Source: Paenibacillus sp. GM2
Lineage (GTDB): Bacteria > Bacillota > Bacilli > Paenibacillales > Paenibacillaceae
Length of the DNA: 64,000 nt
Direction of reading: 5' to 3'
NCBI RefSeq assembly: GCF_900069005.2
Contig: NZ_LN831278.1
Location: 257,782 to 321,781 of the forward strand
Part shown: piece by piece, positions 43,073-51,757 of the stretch
How positions within the stretch are numbered: the stretch's first letter is position 1
Layout: each line of letters opens with the position of its first letter
The notes under the pieces: model-generated
What the model was told of the DNA's origin: nothing
The model's database searches: none
What the model saw: only the letters and a program-made list of their open reading frames with translations
Made by a program: the position numbers and the translations under genes

Positions 43073-46000
43073 ATGAACAAATTATATGGAGTTATCTCCA
43101 AATGGGTAAAGTCAGGGATTGCCCTGTCATTGGCACTCTCAATTCAATTGGGATTAGGCCAAGAGGTTCCATCTGCTCGTGCGGAGGGACCAAGCGATCC
43201 TGCACCGTATATTGCGGCGAAGGTTATTAATGAGAACGCCGGAAAAAAGGTGCTCTTCGACAATACTCATGGTCAAACGGCAGGCGCCGCGGATTGGGTT
43301 ATCGATGGCGGCTTCTCGGATTTTGGCAATGCGTTGGCTAATCGTGGATATGATGTGAAGGAGCTCCGCAAGTCTACGCCATTTACTTATAGCGATCTGA
43401 GCAATTACTCGGTGTTCGTTGTAGCCGAGCCCAACATTCCATTTAAGCAGAGCGAACAGCAGGCGATGAAGCAATACGTTGAGGCAGGAGGCAGCATTTT
43501 CTTCGTTGGCGATCATTATAATGCAGACCGTAACAAGAATCGTTGGGACGGATCGGAGTCCATCAATGGGTATCGTCGCGGAGCTTGGGAAGACCCTGCG
43601 AAGGGAATGAGCGCAGAGGAGAAAAATTCAGCAGCGATGCAAGGCGTTGTAAGCTCCGACTGGCTTGCGGACAATTTTGGCGTACGCTTCCGCTATAATG
43701 CCCTTGGCGACATCACGGCCAATGATGTCGTTGCGCCGGACCAAGCCTTCGGCATTACACAAGGGGTATTTACGGTAGCGATGCATGCTGGTTCAACATT
43801 GGCGATCACCGATCCGAACAAGGCAAAAGGAATTGTTTACTTGCCGAAGACAAAGGATGCCTGGGCTAGTGCGGTGGATCAAGGCGTCTATAATGGCGGG
43901 GGCAAGGCGGAAGGCCCGTATGTTGCCGTATCCAAGCTTGGCACAGGCAAGGCGGCATTTATTGGGGATTCCTCAGCTGTAGAGGATGCCTCTCCGAAAT
44001 ATTTGCGTGAAGAGACGGGGACCAAGAAGACGACTTATGACGGCTTCAAGGAGCAGGATGATGCAGCGCTGCTCTTGAACTTGGTAGATTGGCTGTCGAA
44101 GCAGGAGAGCTTTACGAGTCTGGATCAAGTGAACAATCTACAGCTTGATACGAAGACAGAATTGCTGCCATTCGAGACGCCTGCCGCTTCAACAGAACCA
44201 CAAGCCGAACCTTGGTCTGCTCCAGCTGCCGGCTATAAGTGGTGGGATTCATCGACATTCAAAGCGGGTTCGTATGGTGGGCCGGCGGCAACGGCAAATG
44301 CAACCTATTCGTTCGTGCATCAAACGGTTCTTCCGAACGCACAGGATTTCCAAGTCCGCGTTGCGGTAGATCATCTGCCGGCCAACTCCTCGGTGTCAGG
44401 CTTGAGTGTCGGGATTTATCTGACTGGCGGTACACAGGTGGCCAAGGTTCAAAATGCAAATGGAAGCTGGCCAGCCGCTTACGGATATAGCGAGACCTTT
44501 AGTGTAACTTCGAACAGCCAAGGCCGTGGATATAAAGATCTGACGGTTCGCATTAAGCCGGGTACAGCTGGGGCTGCAAGCCTTCGTCTAAGACAAAATA
44601 GCAACAATCTGCTGACTACGTCGGTATCATTGGCAGATGTACCTGCCGAACCACTTCCGGAGGAAGGTGATCCTAACGGGATTCCGGCATTGAGCACGAT
44701 CGCGGAAGCGAGAAGCAAGTCGGAAGGAAGCCTCGTTACGCTGCAAGGGACGGTTACGACTGAACCGGGTGTGTATGGAGGACAAGCCTTCTACATGCAG
44801 GATGAGACCGGAGGGATATACGTATTCCAGAGCACCAGCGGATTCCATCAGGGGGATGTGATCAAGGTTACCGCTCCCCTAGCGTTGTATAATACGGAGC
44901 TAGAGTTGTCCGATCCGATTGCGATCGAAAAGGCGGGCACAGCTGAATTGCCTCTGCCGAAGCAGACTGCTTCCGTTAGTGCTGACAATCAAGGACAACT
45001 GGTTGAATTGAAAAAAGCAACGATCCATAACATCATCACCGCTTCACCGGCAGGATCGTTTGAATTTGATGCGGTGAGCGACGGTATCAGCAATCATGTT
45101 CGCGTCGATGCAAGAACAGGCATTCAGCTGACGGATTTTCCTTATAAGGAAGGTCAAACCGTAAATATGCGGGGGATTTCCTCTATTTTTAAAGGCGTAT
45201 ATCAATTGAAGCTGCGCGGAGCGAGCGATATCTCTCTTGCAGAAGCTGCTGCAGCGCCAGTAACTTCGGCGACACTGTCCGAGATGCCTAATGATCACGG
45301 CTGGTTCAATCGGGAAGTGATGCTCACTCTGGCCACTGATAATGAGGGGGCCGGCGAAGTTACTACGAAATATGCAATTAATGATGGAACAGAAGCTGTC
45401 TATACGGGGCCTGTGTCAATCGCTGAAGGAATCAACACAGTTCGTTATTATTCGGTCGGTAAGAATGGCTTTGTAGAAGAAGCTAAATCGATTGAAGTCA
45501 AGGTAGATTGGACTGCACCTTCGGCTGTCCTGACTCAATCGGGAAAAGCTGTGGGCGATGTACTGGAGCAGGACGTGCTGAAGTTTGAGCTGGCCAGCTC
45601 GGATACAGGCTCCGGGGTAGCCGTGCAGCAGTTGTGGGTAGATGGAAAAGAAATTCAAAATGGACAAACCATATACGCGAAGGACCTTGGGGTGGGCGCT
45701 CATACTGTGAAGTTTGCAGTAGTAGACTTGGCCGGCAATGGAACGGAGAAGAGCGTTGCTTTCCAAGTGGGTAAGCCGCTTGCAAACGGGGCTCCAGGGA
45801 CTCCTGTATTGTCCGACACGAGTGGACATGCTAATGGACTGCGGGATGGAAATTATAAGATCACCATGAATTTGTGGTGGGGCAATAACGGTACGGAGTT
45901 CAAGCTGTATGAGAATGGCATACTGATCGGTACAAAAGAATTAAAGGATGCCTCCCCGTCGGCTCAGTTTGTGAGCGTGGATATGGCCGGCAGACCAAAC

Positions 46001-46366
46001 GGAACTTACGTCTATACGGCAGAGCTAATTAATTCACAAGGTATTACAAAGTCCCAGCCGCTGATCGTCGTAGTTACCGATGCCACGCCTGGCAAAGCGG
46101 TTCTGTCGCACGACAACTGGGATGGCGACGGCAACTATATAGTATCGATGAACATGTGGTGGGGCACGAATGGTGCCGAGTATCACCTTTATGAAAATGG
46201 GGTATTGATCGATACGCAAGCGCTATCGCTCAACACACCTTCTGCCCAGCGAGCAGCCACCACGGTAACAAATAAGGCAATCGGGACCTATGAATACCGT
46301 GCTGAACTGGTGAACGCCGCAGGCCTCACCTCCAGCGAGACCGTTGTGGTTCGTGTAACGAAGTAG
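43073..46366 (+). CDS. Secreted multidomain protein: GATase-like, OB-fold and Ig-like modules
   Basis: A 1097-aa exported protein with a signal peptide ([15 protein letters not shown], cleavage after ARA). Residues about 35-350 resemble a DUF4350/GATase-like fold ([45 protein letters not shown]). A carbohydrate-binding-like jelly roll follows (about 385-530). Next is an OB-fold of the YhcR type (about 545-720; [39 protein letters not shown]), then two Ig-like modules. It ends in two chitinase-A-N-terminal-like repeats ([25 protein letters not shown] and a copy). The HGD/DHYNADR residues could bind metal. No anchor. ATG 43073 fits GGAGGG better than ATG 43070. A role in extracellular polymer or nucleic-acid handling is guesswork. 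Confidence 0.82.
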   Translation: MNKLYGVISKWVKSGIALSLALSIQLGLGQEVPSARAEGPSDPAPYIAAKVINENAGKKVLFDNTHGQTAGAADWVIDGGFSDFGNALANRGYDVKELRKSTPFTYSDLSNYSVFVVAEPNIPFKQSEQQAMKQYVEAGGSIFFVGDHYNADRNKNRWDGSESINGYRRGAWEDPAKGMSAEEKNSAAMQGVVSSDWLADNFGVRFRYNALGDITANDVVAPDQAFGITQGVFTVAMHAGSTLAITDPNKAKGIVYLPKTKDAWASAVDQGVYNGGGKAEGPYVAVSKLGTGKAAFIGDSSAVEDASPKYLREETGTKKTTYDGFKEQDDAALLLNLVDWLSKQESFTSLDQVNNLQLDTKTELLPFETPAASTEPQAEPWSAPAAGYKWWDSSTFKAGSYGGPAATANATYSFVHQTVLPNAQDFQVRVAVDHLPANSSVSGLSVGIYLTGGTQVAKVQNANGSWPAAYGYSETFSVTSNSQGRGYKDLTVRIKPGTAGAASLRLRQNSNNLLTTSVSLADVPAEPLPEEGDPNGIPALSTIAEARSKSEGSLVTLQGTVTTEPGVYGGQAFYMQDETGGIYVFQSTSGFHQGDVIKVTAPLALYNTELELSDPIAIEKAGTAELPLPKQTASVSADNQGQLVELKKATIHNIITASPAGSFEFDAVSDGISNHVRVDARTGIQLTDFPYKEGQTVNMRGISSIFKGVYQLKLRGASDISLAEAAAAPVTSATLSEMPNDHGWFNREVMLTLATDNEGAGEVTTKYAINDGTEAVYTGPVSIAEGINTVRYYSVGKNGFVEEAKSIEVKVDWTAPSAVLTQSGKAVGDVLEQDVLKFELASSDTGSGVAVQQLWVDGKEIQNGQTIYAKDLGVGAHTVKFAVVDLAGNGTEKSVAFQVGKPLANGAPGTPVLSDTSGHANGLRDGNYKITMNLWWGNNGTEFKLYENGILIGTKELKDASPSAQFVSVDMAGRPNGTYVYTAELINSQGITKSQPLIVVVTDATPGKAVLSHDNWDGDGNYIVSMNMWWGTNGAEYHLYENGVLIDTQALSLNTPSAQRAATTVTNKAIGTYEYRAELVNAAGLTSSETVVVRVTK

Positions 46367-46403
46367 GGGACCGAAGGCTGTTCGTAATTAAATTCATAAT
46401 GGT

Positions 46404-46439
46404 AAAGCCATGGATCATTGATAAATGATTCGTGGCTTT
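46404..46439 (+). terminator. Terminator after the multidomain secreted protein
   Basis: AAAGCCATGGATCATT pairs with AATGATTCGTGGCTTT around a GATA loop; one mismatch, then CTGTGT. Confidence 0.6.
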
Positions 46440-46565
46440 CTGTGTAACGATCCTTGGAGGTAACGTGAATTATCTGTCGAATGTTGAATATATACGATTA
46501 ACGGGTTAACGAGTAATAGGCCATAGATTTTCCAGAGATTAAATAGCACAGAGAAGGGGATTGAT

Positions 46566-47354
46566 ATGTGGGAGAGTATTTCGAGAATAATAGGAGATAA
46601 TCCGGTTCTTTCTTTAGTAGTTACTATACTTATTACATCTACAATATGGCTTTATAAAGAATTCAAAGAGATGATTAATAATAATATGAGGGCCAAAGAG
46701 GCTGCTTTAAATGAGAAAATAAGAATACATAGTGAGTTTTTAGCCAACATATTAGCTATTATTCACCAAAAAGATAATGATCACTTTAAAGTAAAATTTA
46801 TTGAGAAGTTTGGAGAATATAATACTGTTCTAAATACGGACTCCCGGCAAATAGCCGTGGATTATATAAAGAGAAATAATCCTGTATATCTGGAATCTTT
46901 ATTCGTATTTATTAACAAAGAATTAGATAACCTAAGTAAGAAGAGGAGCCTATTACAAGAAGATAATACAGATATAGAATCGTACATAAATAAGCTTTAT
47001 GCACCGCTGAAGCCAATAATAATAGTTTGGTTAATTATACTTTTCTCCATATTTGTACTCTTCGAATATATGTCCCAGCCAACCTGGTATGATAAATTGA
47101 ATGTTATCATGTGGTCATTGTCAATTTTATTTAGCGTATGTCTTGTTTTAATAATACTATTATCATTTATCGAGAAACAATTTCTGCGCGGGGTACATAA
47201 ATGGTTGTTAATGTTGATTATTATCTTAGCCCCGTTAGGTTCAATATTAAAAATCAAACTTTCAGTTGCCTTTTTGTTAATTCAGATTGTGGCATTTTTA
47301 CTAATAGTACAGCTTAATAAAAAGAGAAGAAGTAAGATTATTACATTAGATTAG
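46566..47354 (+). CDS. Membrane protein of unknown function, AT-rich
   Basis: A 262-aa protein with an N-terminal membrane segment (VLSLVVTILITSTIWLY), a charged region of about 110 residues (KEAALNEKIRIHSEF, HHQKDNDHFKVKFIEKFGEY-like), then three or four membrane spans (IIIVWLIILFSIFVLF, IMWSLSILFSVCLVLIILLSF, WLLMLIIILAPLGS, AFLLIQIVAFLLIV). AGAAGGGG precedes the ATG. Codon use is clearly AT-rich (many AAA, ATA, TTA) beside its neighbours, suggesting recent acquisition. No domain recognised; it lies alone between a terminator and a convergent HAD gene. A defence-island or phage-associated origin is possible but unproven. Confidence 0.65.
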   Translation: MWESISRIIGDNPVLSLVVTILITSTIWLYKEFKEMINNNMRAKEAALNEKIRIHSEFLANILAIIHQKDNDHFKVKFIEKFGEYNTVLNTDSRQIAVDYIKRNNPVYLESLFVFINKELDNLSKKRSLLQEDNTDIESYINKLYAPLKPIIIVWLIILFSIFVLFEYMSQPTWYDKLNVIMWSLSILFSVCLVLIILLSFIEKQFLRGVHKWLLMLIIILAPLGSILKIKLSVAFLLIQIVAFLLIVQLNKKRRSKIITLD

Positions 47355-47395
47355 AAATACTTGTGTTTATTTGTAGCAATTCCAAATAACTGCAT

Positions 47396-47419
47396 TTTTG
47401 CAGTTTTGGTCAGTGGAAG
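47396..47419. terminator. Small hairpin between convergent genes
   Basis: AACTGCA-TTTT-TGCAGTT stem with a T-rich surround near 47389-47410, between the AT-rich membrane protein gene and the HAD gene. Confidence 0.45.
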
Positions 47420-47475
47420 ATCACAGCACAGGGCAGTCCAGGGAATCTGCATGTAAGGACGCCCCGTGCTACTGT

Positions 47476-48249
47476 TCACAAAATTTGCGCGTACTTCAGA
47501 CCGTTGAGGATGCCGCCTTGATCAACATGGGTAGTTACATAATTCGCATACGGGATCAGCTCCTGATGGGCATTCCCCATCGCGATGCCGAGGCCTACCG
47601 AGGCTAGCATTTCTTTATCGTTCAGGCCATCGCCGAAGGCGATAGATTCCTCAGGGGTCAGGCCTAACAGGCGAAGCATTGCGTTGATTCCAATAGCCTT
47701 GGATGAGTCAGCGGGCAGGACGTCCATAGCGGATTTATGCCAACGGATATAACGCAGTCCGGAAATATGCTCTTGATACAAATATTCGTCGCTTTCCTCG
47801 CAGTGGAGGAATATTTGATAGATGTCCTCTTTAGTCCAGAAATCAGGGTCATAGCCCGGTAGATCAACCTTTAGTGATTGCACGGAAGTTTGAACAGAAG
47901 GATCAATCTCACTATTCGCATAGAAGGCAGAATTCCCCTCAAAGACTAGGGAATGGCGATGCTCCGTTGAGAGCTTAACCAGCGCTTCTATATCGGTACG
48001 GGGGATCGGGTGTTGATAGATCGGTTGTCCGCGGTATACAACATAGCCGCCGTTCAGACTAACATAGGAATCAATGGCTAACTGCTGGGCCAGCTTCTCA
48101 AAGAAATACGGCGCTCTGCCCGTAGCGATAACCGGTTCAACTCCACGTCGTTTGACCTCGGCGACCGCCTCAATGGTATCCTGCGGAATCTTCTTCTCAT
48201 CGTTCACTAGCGTACCATCAATATCAAAAAAGGCGATTTTATAGTCCAT
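47476..48249 (-). CDS. Cof-type HAD-IIB phosphatase
   Basis: A 257-aa haloacid-dehalogenase-fold hydrolase. Motif I is FFDIDGTLV with nucleophile D9 and acid D11, motif II is VIATGRAP, the C2B cap spans about 85-180, motif III Lys is near KAIGINAML, and motif IV is SIAFGDGLNDKEMLASVG. Members dephosphorylate sugar phosphates, flavin precursors or pyridoxal phosphate; the substrate here is not known. AGGAGA precedes the ATG. Single-gene unit. Confidence 0.92.
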   Translation of the reverse strand: MDYKIAFFDIDGTLVNDEKKIPQDTIEAVAEVKRRGVEPVIATGRAPYFFEKLAQQLAIDSYVSLNGGYVVYRGQPIYQHPIPRTDIEALVKLSTEHRHSLVFEGNSAFYANSEIDPSVQTSVQSLKVDLPGYDPDFWTKEDIYQIFLHCEESDEYLYQEHISGLRYIRWHKSAMDVLPADSSKAIGINAMLRLLGLTPEESIAFGDGLNDKEMLASVGLGIAMGNAHQELIPYANYVTTHVDQGGILNGLKYAQIL

Positions 48250-48389
48250 TCATTCGTTTCTCCTATCCACAGAAATCTCTCTATATAATATGGTCGTAAT
48301 ATACCATCCGCTCGAAAAGGTGGCAAGCTGGAATACAAGTTCATTGTTAGTTTTTATCCCGAAATCTGATTTACTGGAGGAAAGTATAA

Positions 48390-48692
48390 ATGAAAATGTA
48401 CGAATTAACTTCACAACTTAAATCTATGACGCTACAGTCTCCGAGTGATATTTCAGATAACAATCCAGTTAATGATAATTTTATATCGAACGCAACAAAG
48501 ATAAGAACTCACTTATGAAGAAGCCAAAGAGAAGGTTGACCAAGGTTAAGCTTTAGCCAGTGGCAAGTGTAAAATGCGCCTTGATGCCAAGGGGCGATTT
48601 TGACTGGGTGAACTAACACTAGAACTAAATTATCAGTGGATGAGACCTCTATTATTTCGCAAATTTTGCTGGGTATCTATGGCATAAGGTAG
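48390..48692 (+). pseudogene. Decayed small gene with stops and a frameshift
   Basis: A good ribosome site (GGAGGAAAG) precedes ATG 48390. The frame reads MKMYELTSQLKSMTLQSPSD and continues to a stop at 48516. In another frame TYEEAKEKVDQG, ALASGKCKMRLDAKGRF and LGELTLELN continue across stops at about 48547 and 48605, and KLSVDETSIISQILLGIYGIR ends at 48692 in a further frame. Together these look like a roughly 100-aa protein broken by at least a frameshift and two stop codons. I do not recognise it, and the 42-codon first part could still be expressed. Confidence 0.4.
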
Positions 48693-48809
48693 ATAAATCA
48701 GAGATAAAAACTAATATTCAAGATGCCCATGAGAAATCATATTTCATGGATTAACGATAAAGTATATGCTTATTATATTAAAGACAAGCATTTTGAAAGG
48801 ATGAGGAGC

Positions 48810-49148
48810 ATGAACAACAAAGTCATCTTTCTGACGACAGACAGTCTTGGCGATGGGGATAAGGAACTTGGGGCGCAGTTGCTAGAGACTTATGTTAATC
48901 TGCTGAAGCAGCGCGAGGCTTTGCCGGCAGCGGTATTTTGTGTGAATCGGGGGGTGCTGGCATTAACGGAGCAATCCTTCGCATCCCTGCATTTGAAGGA
49001 GCTTGAGGACAAGGGGGTCCCTGTACTTGCTTGCGGGACCTGCGTTGACTACTATAAAATTCACGATAAGCTAGTGGCCGGGAAAGTGTCCAGTATGGGG
49101 TATTTCATGGAGTTGTCGGAGAAATACGAGGTTATGACCATCTCCTGA
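48810..49148 (+). CDS. DsrE/YedF-like sulfur-metabolism protein
   Basis: A 112-aa protein matching the C-terminal DsrE-like half of YedF, the sulfurtransferase-like selenium-metabolism protein. It reads VIFLTTDSLGDGDKELGAQLL, PAAVFCVNRGVLALTE, and the conserved cysteine pair in VLACGTCVDYY. The N-terminal TusA-like (SirA) domain of full YedF is absent. ATG 48810 with GAAAGG about 8 nt upstream is chosen; a longer in-frame start at 48723 includes 29 residues that look like the remains of the upstream decayed gene. It may carry a persulfide in the cytosol. Confidence 0.75.
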   Translation: MNNKVIFLTTDSLGDGDKELGAQLLETYVNLLKQREALPAAVFCVNRGVLALTEQSFASLHLKELEDKGVPVLACGTCVDYYKIHDKLVAGKVSSMGYFMELSEKYEVMTIS

Positions 49149-49151
49149 TAG

Positions 49152-49335
49152 AGGTAGTTCAAAAAGTCCGCTTTTATTAAGAAAACCTGATTGAGCCAAA
49201 CCAAGGATGAGAGACCACGGCTTAATGGCAGGTTTTCTTGCTTATAGAAATTCATCAGCCCGGCTCGATAACTTAAAAATTCTGCATCTAACACGAAGTG
49301 AAGCAGGAAGTGACCCGGCATCGAATCTTGAATTC
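49152..49335. repeat. Possible decayed interspersed element with inverted repeats
   Basis: Between the DsrE-like gene and the lipoprotein gene. GAAAACCTG (49184) pairs with CAGGTTTTC (49228) around a loop of about 35 nt. The segment begins with AGTTCAAAAAGTCCGCTTTT and ends near GACCCGGCATCG...CAGCCGGGCC, a layout seen at ends of small non-autonomous elements. There is no coding content. Homology search would be needed to confirm copy number. Confidence 0.3.
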
Positions 49336-49352
49336 AGCCGGGCCTAAGCTGA

Positions 49353-49967
49353 TCAATAAGGATTTTCCACCGCTTCAATTATTTCAGCGATAACTTCATT
49401 TTCCTTCGAGTTGTGTTTACTGCGGGTCTGCCATACCGTTATTTCTTGCTTTATTTCTTTAGGGTCTTTATAGCTTAGATTGTACGCGATCTTCGAGATG
49501 ATTGAGCTGCGATGTTTCTTGTCAGTCATTCCAGTCAATGTATCGAGAAATTCACTTTTATGATTTAAGAATAACTCTCCTACAATTGCTGCATATTGTT
49601 CACTTGCTGCCCCATCCAAATTCGTTGTAGCTAATACCAGATTTGAATAGTGCTCGGGCTTAATTAAAGCAAGATGATTATATAAATACTCCAGTGTTTC
49701 TATAACAAGCGGATACTCGCTATTTCGAAGCTCCCCATAGACCTTCCAATCCACATTTGCGATTTGCAGCATCATGTCATTGACCTTTTGCTCATCTGCA
49801 GCCTCTTCTTGATATGCAGCATACAGAGAATTCTCCACGTTGTAAGAAATGGCAGGAGTATCGGTTTGTTGAATTGCGTCCTTGCTATGATTCGAACAGG
49901 AGGCAAGTAGTGCGCTTATAGACAGTAAGAGGCAGCAGCCAACGAAGGTAATCCTTTTTATCCTCAT
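49353..49967 (-). CDS. Lipoprotein of unknown function
   Basis: A 204-aa protein with a lipoprotein signal peptide: basic MRIKRI, hydrophobic core, and lipobox LLASC (Cys near residue 24). The mature part is helical and polar (YNVENSLYAAYQEEAADEQ, EYLYNHLALIKPEHYSNL, HRSSIISKIAYNLSYKD) without a known domain; it looks like a small HEAT-like helical bundle. AGGAGA precedes the ATG. Single gene, divergent from pyk. Membrane-tethered on the outer face. Confidence 0.75.
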   Translation of the reverse strand: MRIKRITFVGCCLLLSISALLASCSNHSKDAIQQTDTPAISYNVENSLYAAYQEEAADEQKVNDMMLQIANVDWKVYGELRNSEYPLVIETLEYLYNHLALIKPEHYSNLVLATTNLDGAASEQYAAIVGELFLNHKSEFLDTLTGMTDKKHRSSIISKIAYNLSYKDPKEIKQEITVWQTRSKHNSKENEVIAEIIEAVENPY

Positions 49968-50273
49968 GATTTTCTCCTTATTATATAGTGCAGTTTTTAC
50001 ATACCATATTATTCCACATATTATATTATGATCTTACTTTTTAGTCATCTCAAATCATTCTTGAACTGCAGTGGGATAGAATAGGGGGCCGTTCTTTAGG
50101 CAACTCTAATATTAGAAAATTCAGAAAATAGGGAGATAAATGTCGGAACCCTGAAATAGAGAATTTACAGCAAGAATTATGTTGAAAAAGGGCCGATTTA
50201 CAGCACCTAGAGGGCGGAATGAAGCTAGGCATAAGGCTGACTTTTTGTATAACTTCTAAAAGGGAGATCGATG
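49968..50273. other. Divergent intergenic region, no gene
   Basis: About 300 bp between the lipoprotein and pyruvate kinase genes. It is AT-rich with a short ATTAGAAAATTC-type stem near 50110. I see no convincing promoter consensus, riboswitch or small gene. Confidence 0.4.
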
Positions 50274-51689
50274 ATGCTAAGAACAAAAATTGTTTGTACG
50301 TTAGGACCTGCTTGCGAATCGCCGGAAACGTTAAAAGAAATGATTCGTGCAGGAATGACGGTAGGACGGCTGAACATGGCCCACGGAGACTTCGAGGAGC
50401 ATGCGGGGCGCATCCGCAATATACGACAGGCAGCTCAGGAGACGAATACATATATTCCGCTAATGCTGGATATTAAAGGGCCGGAGATACGCATCGGCAA
50501 GTTGCGAGAGCCATCCTGTCAGCTTGTCGCTGGTGAGGAGTTGACGTTGACAACGGAAGTGATCCAAGGGGATAACCGACGAATTTCAGTGAATTATCCG
50601 GACATGACGGATGTGGTTCAAGTGGGTGATCGTATCCTGATTGATGATGGTTTGATTGAACTTCATGTCGCTTCTGTAGAAGGAACTGAAATCCACTGTA
50701 AGATCATTAATGGCGGTACACTTAAGCCCACAAAGGGAGTGAACCTGCCTGGGGTGAAGACGACATTACCGGGTGTAACGGAGCGGGATATTCGCCATAT
50801 TCATTTTGGATTGGAGCAGAAAATTGAGATCATCGCTGTGTCATTCGTAAGAAATGGCGATGATATCCGGAAGGTTCGGGCTATTCTTCAAGAGAATAAC
50901 GCTGGACATGTACAGATTATATCCAAGATCGAGAACAACGAAGGGATCGACGATATAGATGATATTATCGAGGCCTCGGATGGAATTATGGTGGCTCGCG
51001 GAGATCTCGGTGTAGAGGTTCCGATTGAAGATGTGCCCATCATGCAGCGAGATATTATTGAAAAATGCAATCTAGTGGGCAAACCGGTTATTGTGGCTAC
51101 GCAAATGCTGGATTCGATGCAATCAAATCCACGACCGACCCGGGCCGAAGTGAGCGACGTCTTTAATGCGGTCCTGCAAGGAGCGGATGTCGTTATGCTC
51201 TCGGGCGAATCAGCAGCAGGCAAATATCCGGTGCAATCGGTAAACACGATGGCAGCTGTAGCGCGCAAAGCCGAATCGGTTATTGATTACCGCAGCCAGT
51301 TCATTAAGCGGCGTCTGCGCCATACCAAGACGATCACCGAGGTGATTAGTCAGAGTGCAGTTAGCGCATCCCTGGAACTGGAGGCGAAGGTGATCATTAC
51401 TTCTACCGAGAGCGGCTATACAGCTCAGATGGTGTCCAAATATCGGCCTAAAGCCCCGATTTTGGCGATTACGCATCATCCGCATGTGCTGGTCAAGCTC
51501 TGCTTGCTCTCCGGGGTGTTCCCCTATTTAAGTGAGAAGGTTTTTACTACGGACGAAATGTTTCAAACGGTGACCGAACATGCCCTGAAAACCGGATTTG
51601 TACAAACGGGGGATACTGTCGTCTTGTCAGCAGGGCTGCCTTTAGGCCAGGCAGGAACAACAAATCTAATTCAGATTCAGGAAGTATAG
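50274..51689 (+). CDS. pyk: Pyruvate kinase (short form, altered K+-site residues)
   Basis: A 471-aa glycolytic enzyme making ATP and pyruvate from phosphoenolpyruvate and ADP. It has the N-terminal RTKIVCTLGPACES, the catalytic lysine in IISKIENNEGIDD, the magnesium site VARGDLGVEVP and VATQMLDSMQSNPRPTRAEV. Compared with the family, the usual NFSHG is N34-M-A36-H-G and the usual DTKGPE is D66-I67-KGPE, so two of the residues that bind the activating potassium are changed. It lacks the extra C-terminal PEP-utilizer domain of Bacillus enzymes (about 585 aa), so it may be a second isozyme. ATG 50274 is favoured over 50271 by the usual N-terminus. A bidirectional terminator follows. Confidence 0.93.
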   Translation: MLRTKIVCTLGPACESPETLKEMIRAGMTVGRLNMAHGDFEEHAGRIRNIRQAAQETNTYIPLMLDIKGPEIRIGKLREPSCQLVAGEELTLTTEVIQGDNRRISVNYPDMTDVVQVGDRILIDDGLIELHVASVEGTEIHCKIINGGTLKPTKGVNLPGVKTTLPGVTERDIRHIHFGLEQKIEIIAVSFVRNGDDIRKVRAILQENNAGHVQIISKIENNEGIDDIDDIIEASDGIMVARGDLGVEVPIEDVPIMQRDIIEKCNLVGKPVIVATQMLDSMQSNPRPTRAEVSDVFNAVLQGADVVMLSGESAAGKYPVQSVNTMAAVARKAESVIDYRSQFIKRRLRHTKTITEVISQSAVSASLELEAKVIITSTESGYTAQMVSKYRPKAPILAITHHPHVLVKLCLLSGVFPYLSEKVFTTDEMFQTVTEHALKTGFVQTGDTVVLSAGLPLGQAGTTNLIQIQEV

Positions 51690-51694
51690 AGATC

Positions 51695-51733
51695 AAAAGA
51701 ACCAGCGCCCTTGCGGCTGCTGGTTCTTTTCCT
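51695..51733. terminator. Bidirectional terminator between pyk and the adhesin gene
   Basis: AAAAGAACCAGC (51695-51706) pairs with GCTGGTTCTTTT (51719-51730); A/T runs on both sides. Confidence 0.85.
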
Positions 51734-51757
51734 TTTTAGGCATAGTGCCTGCTATTC

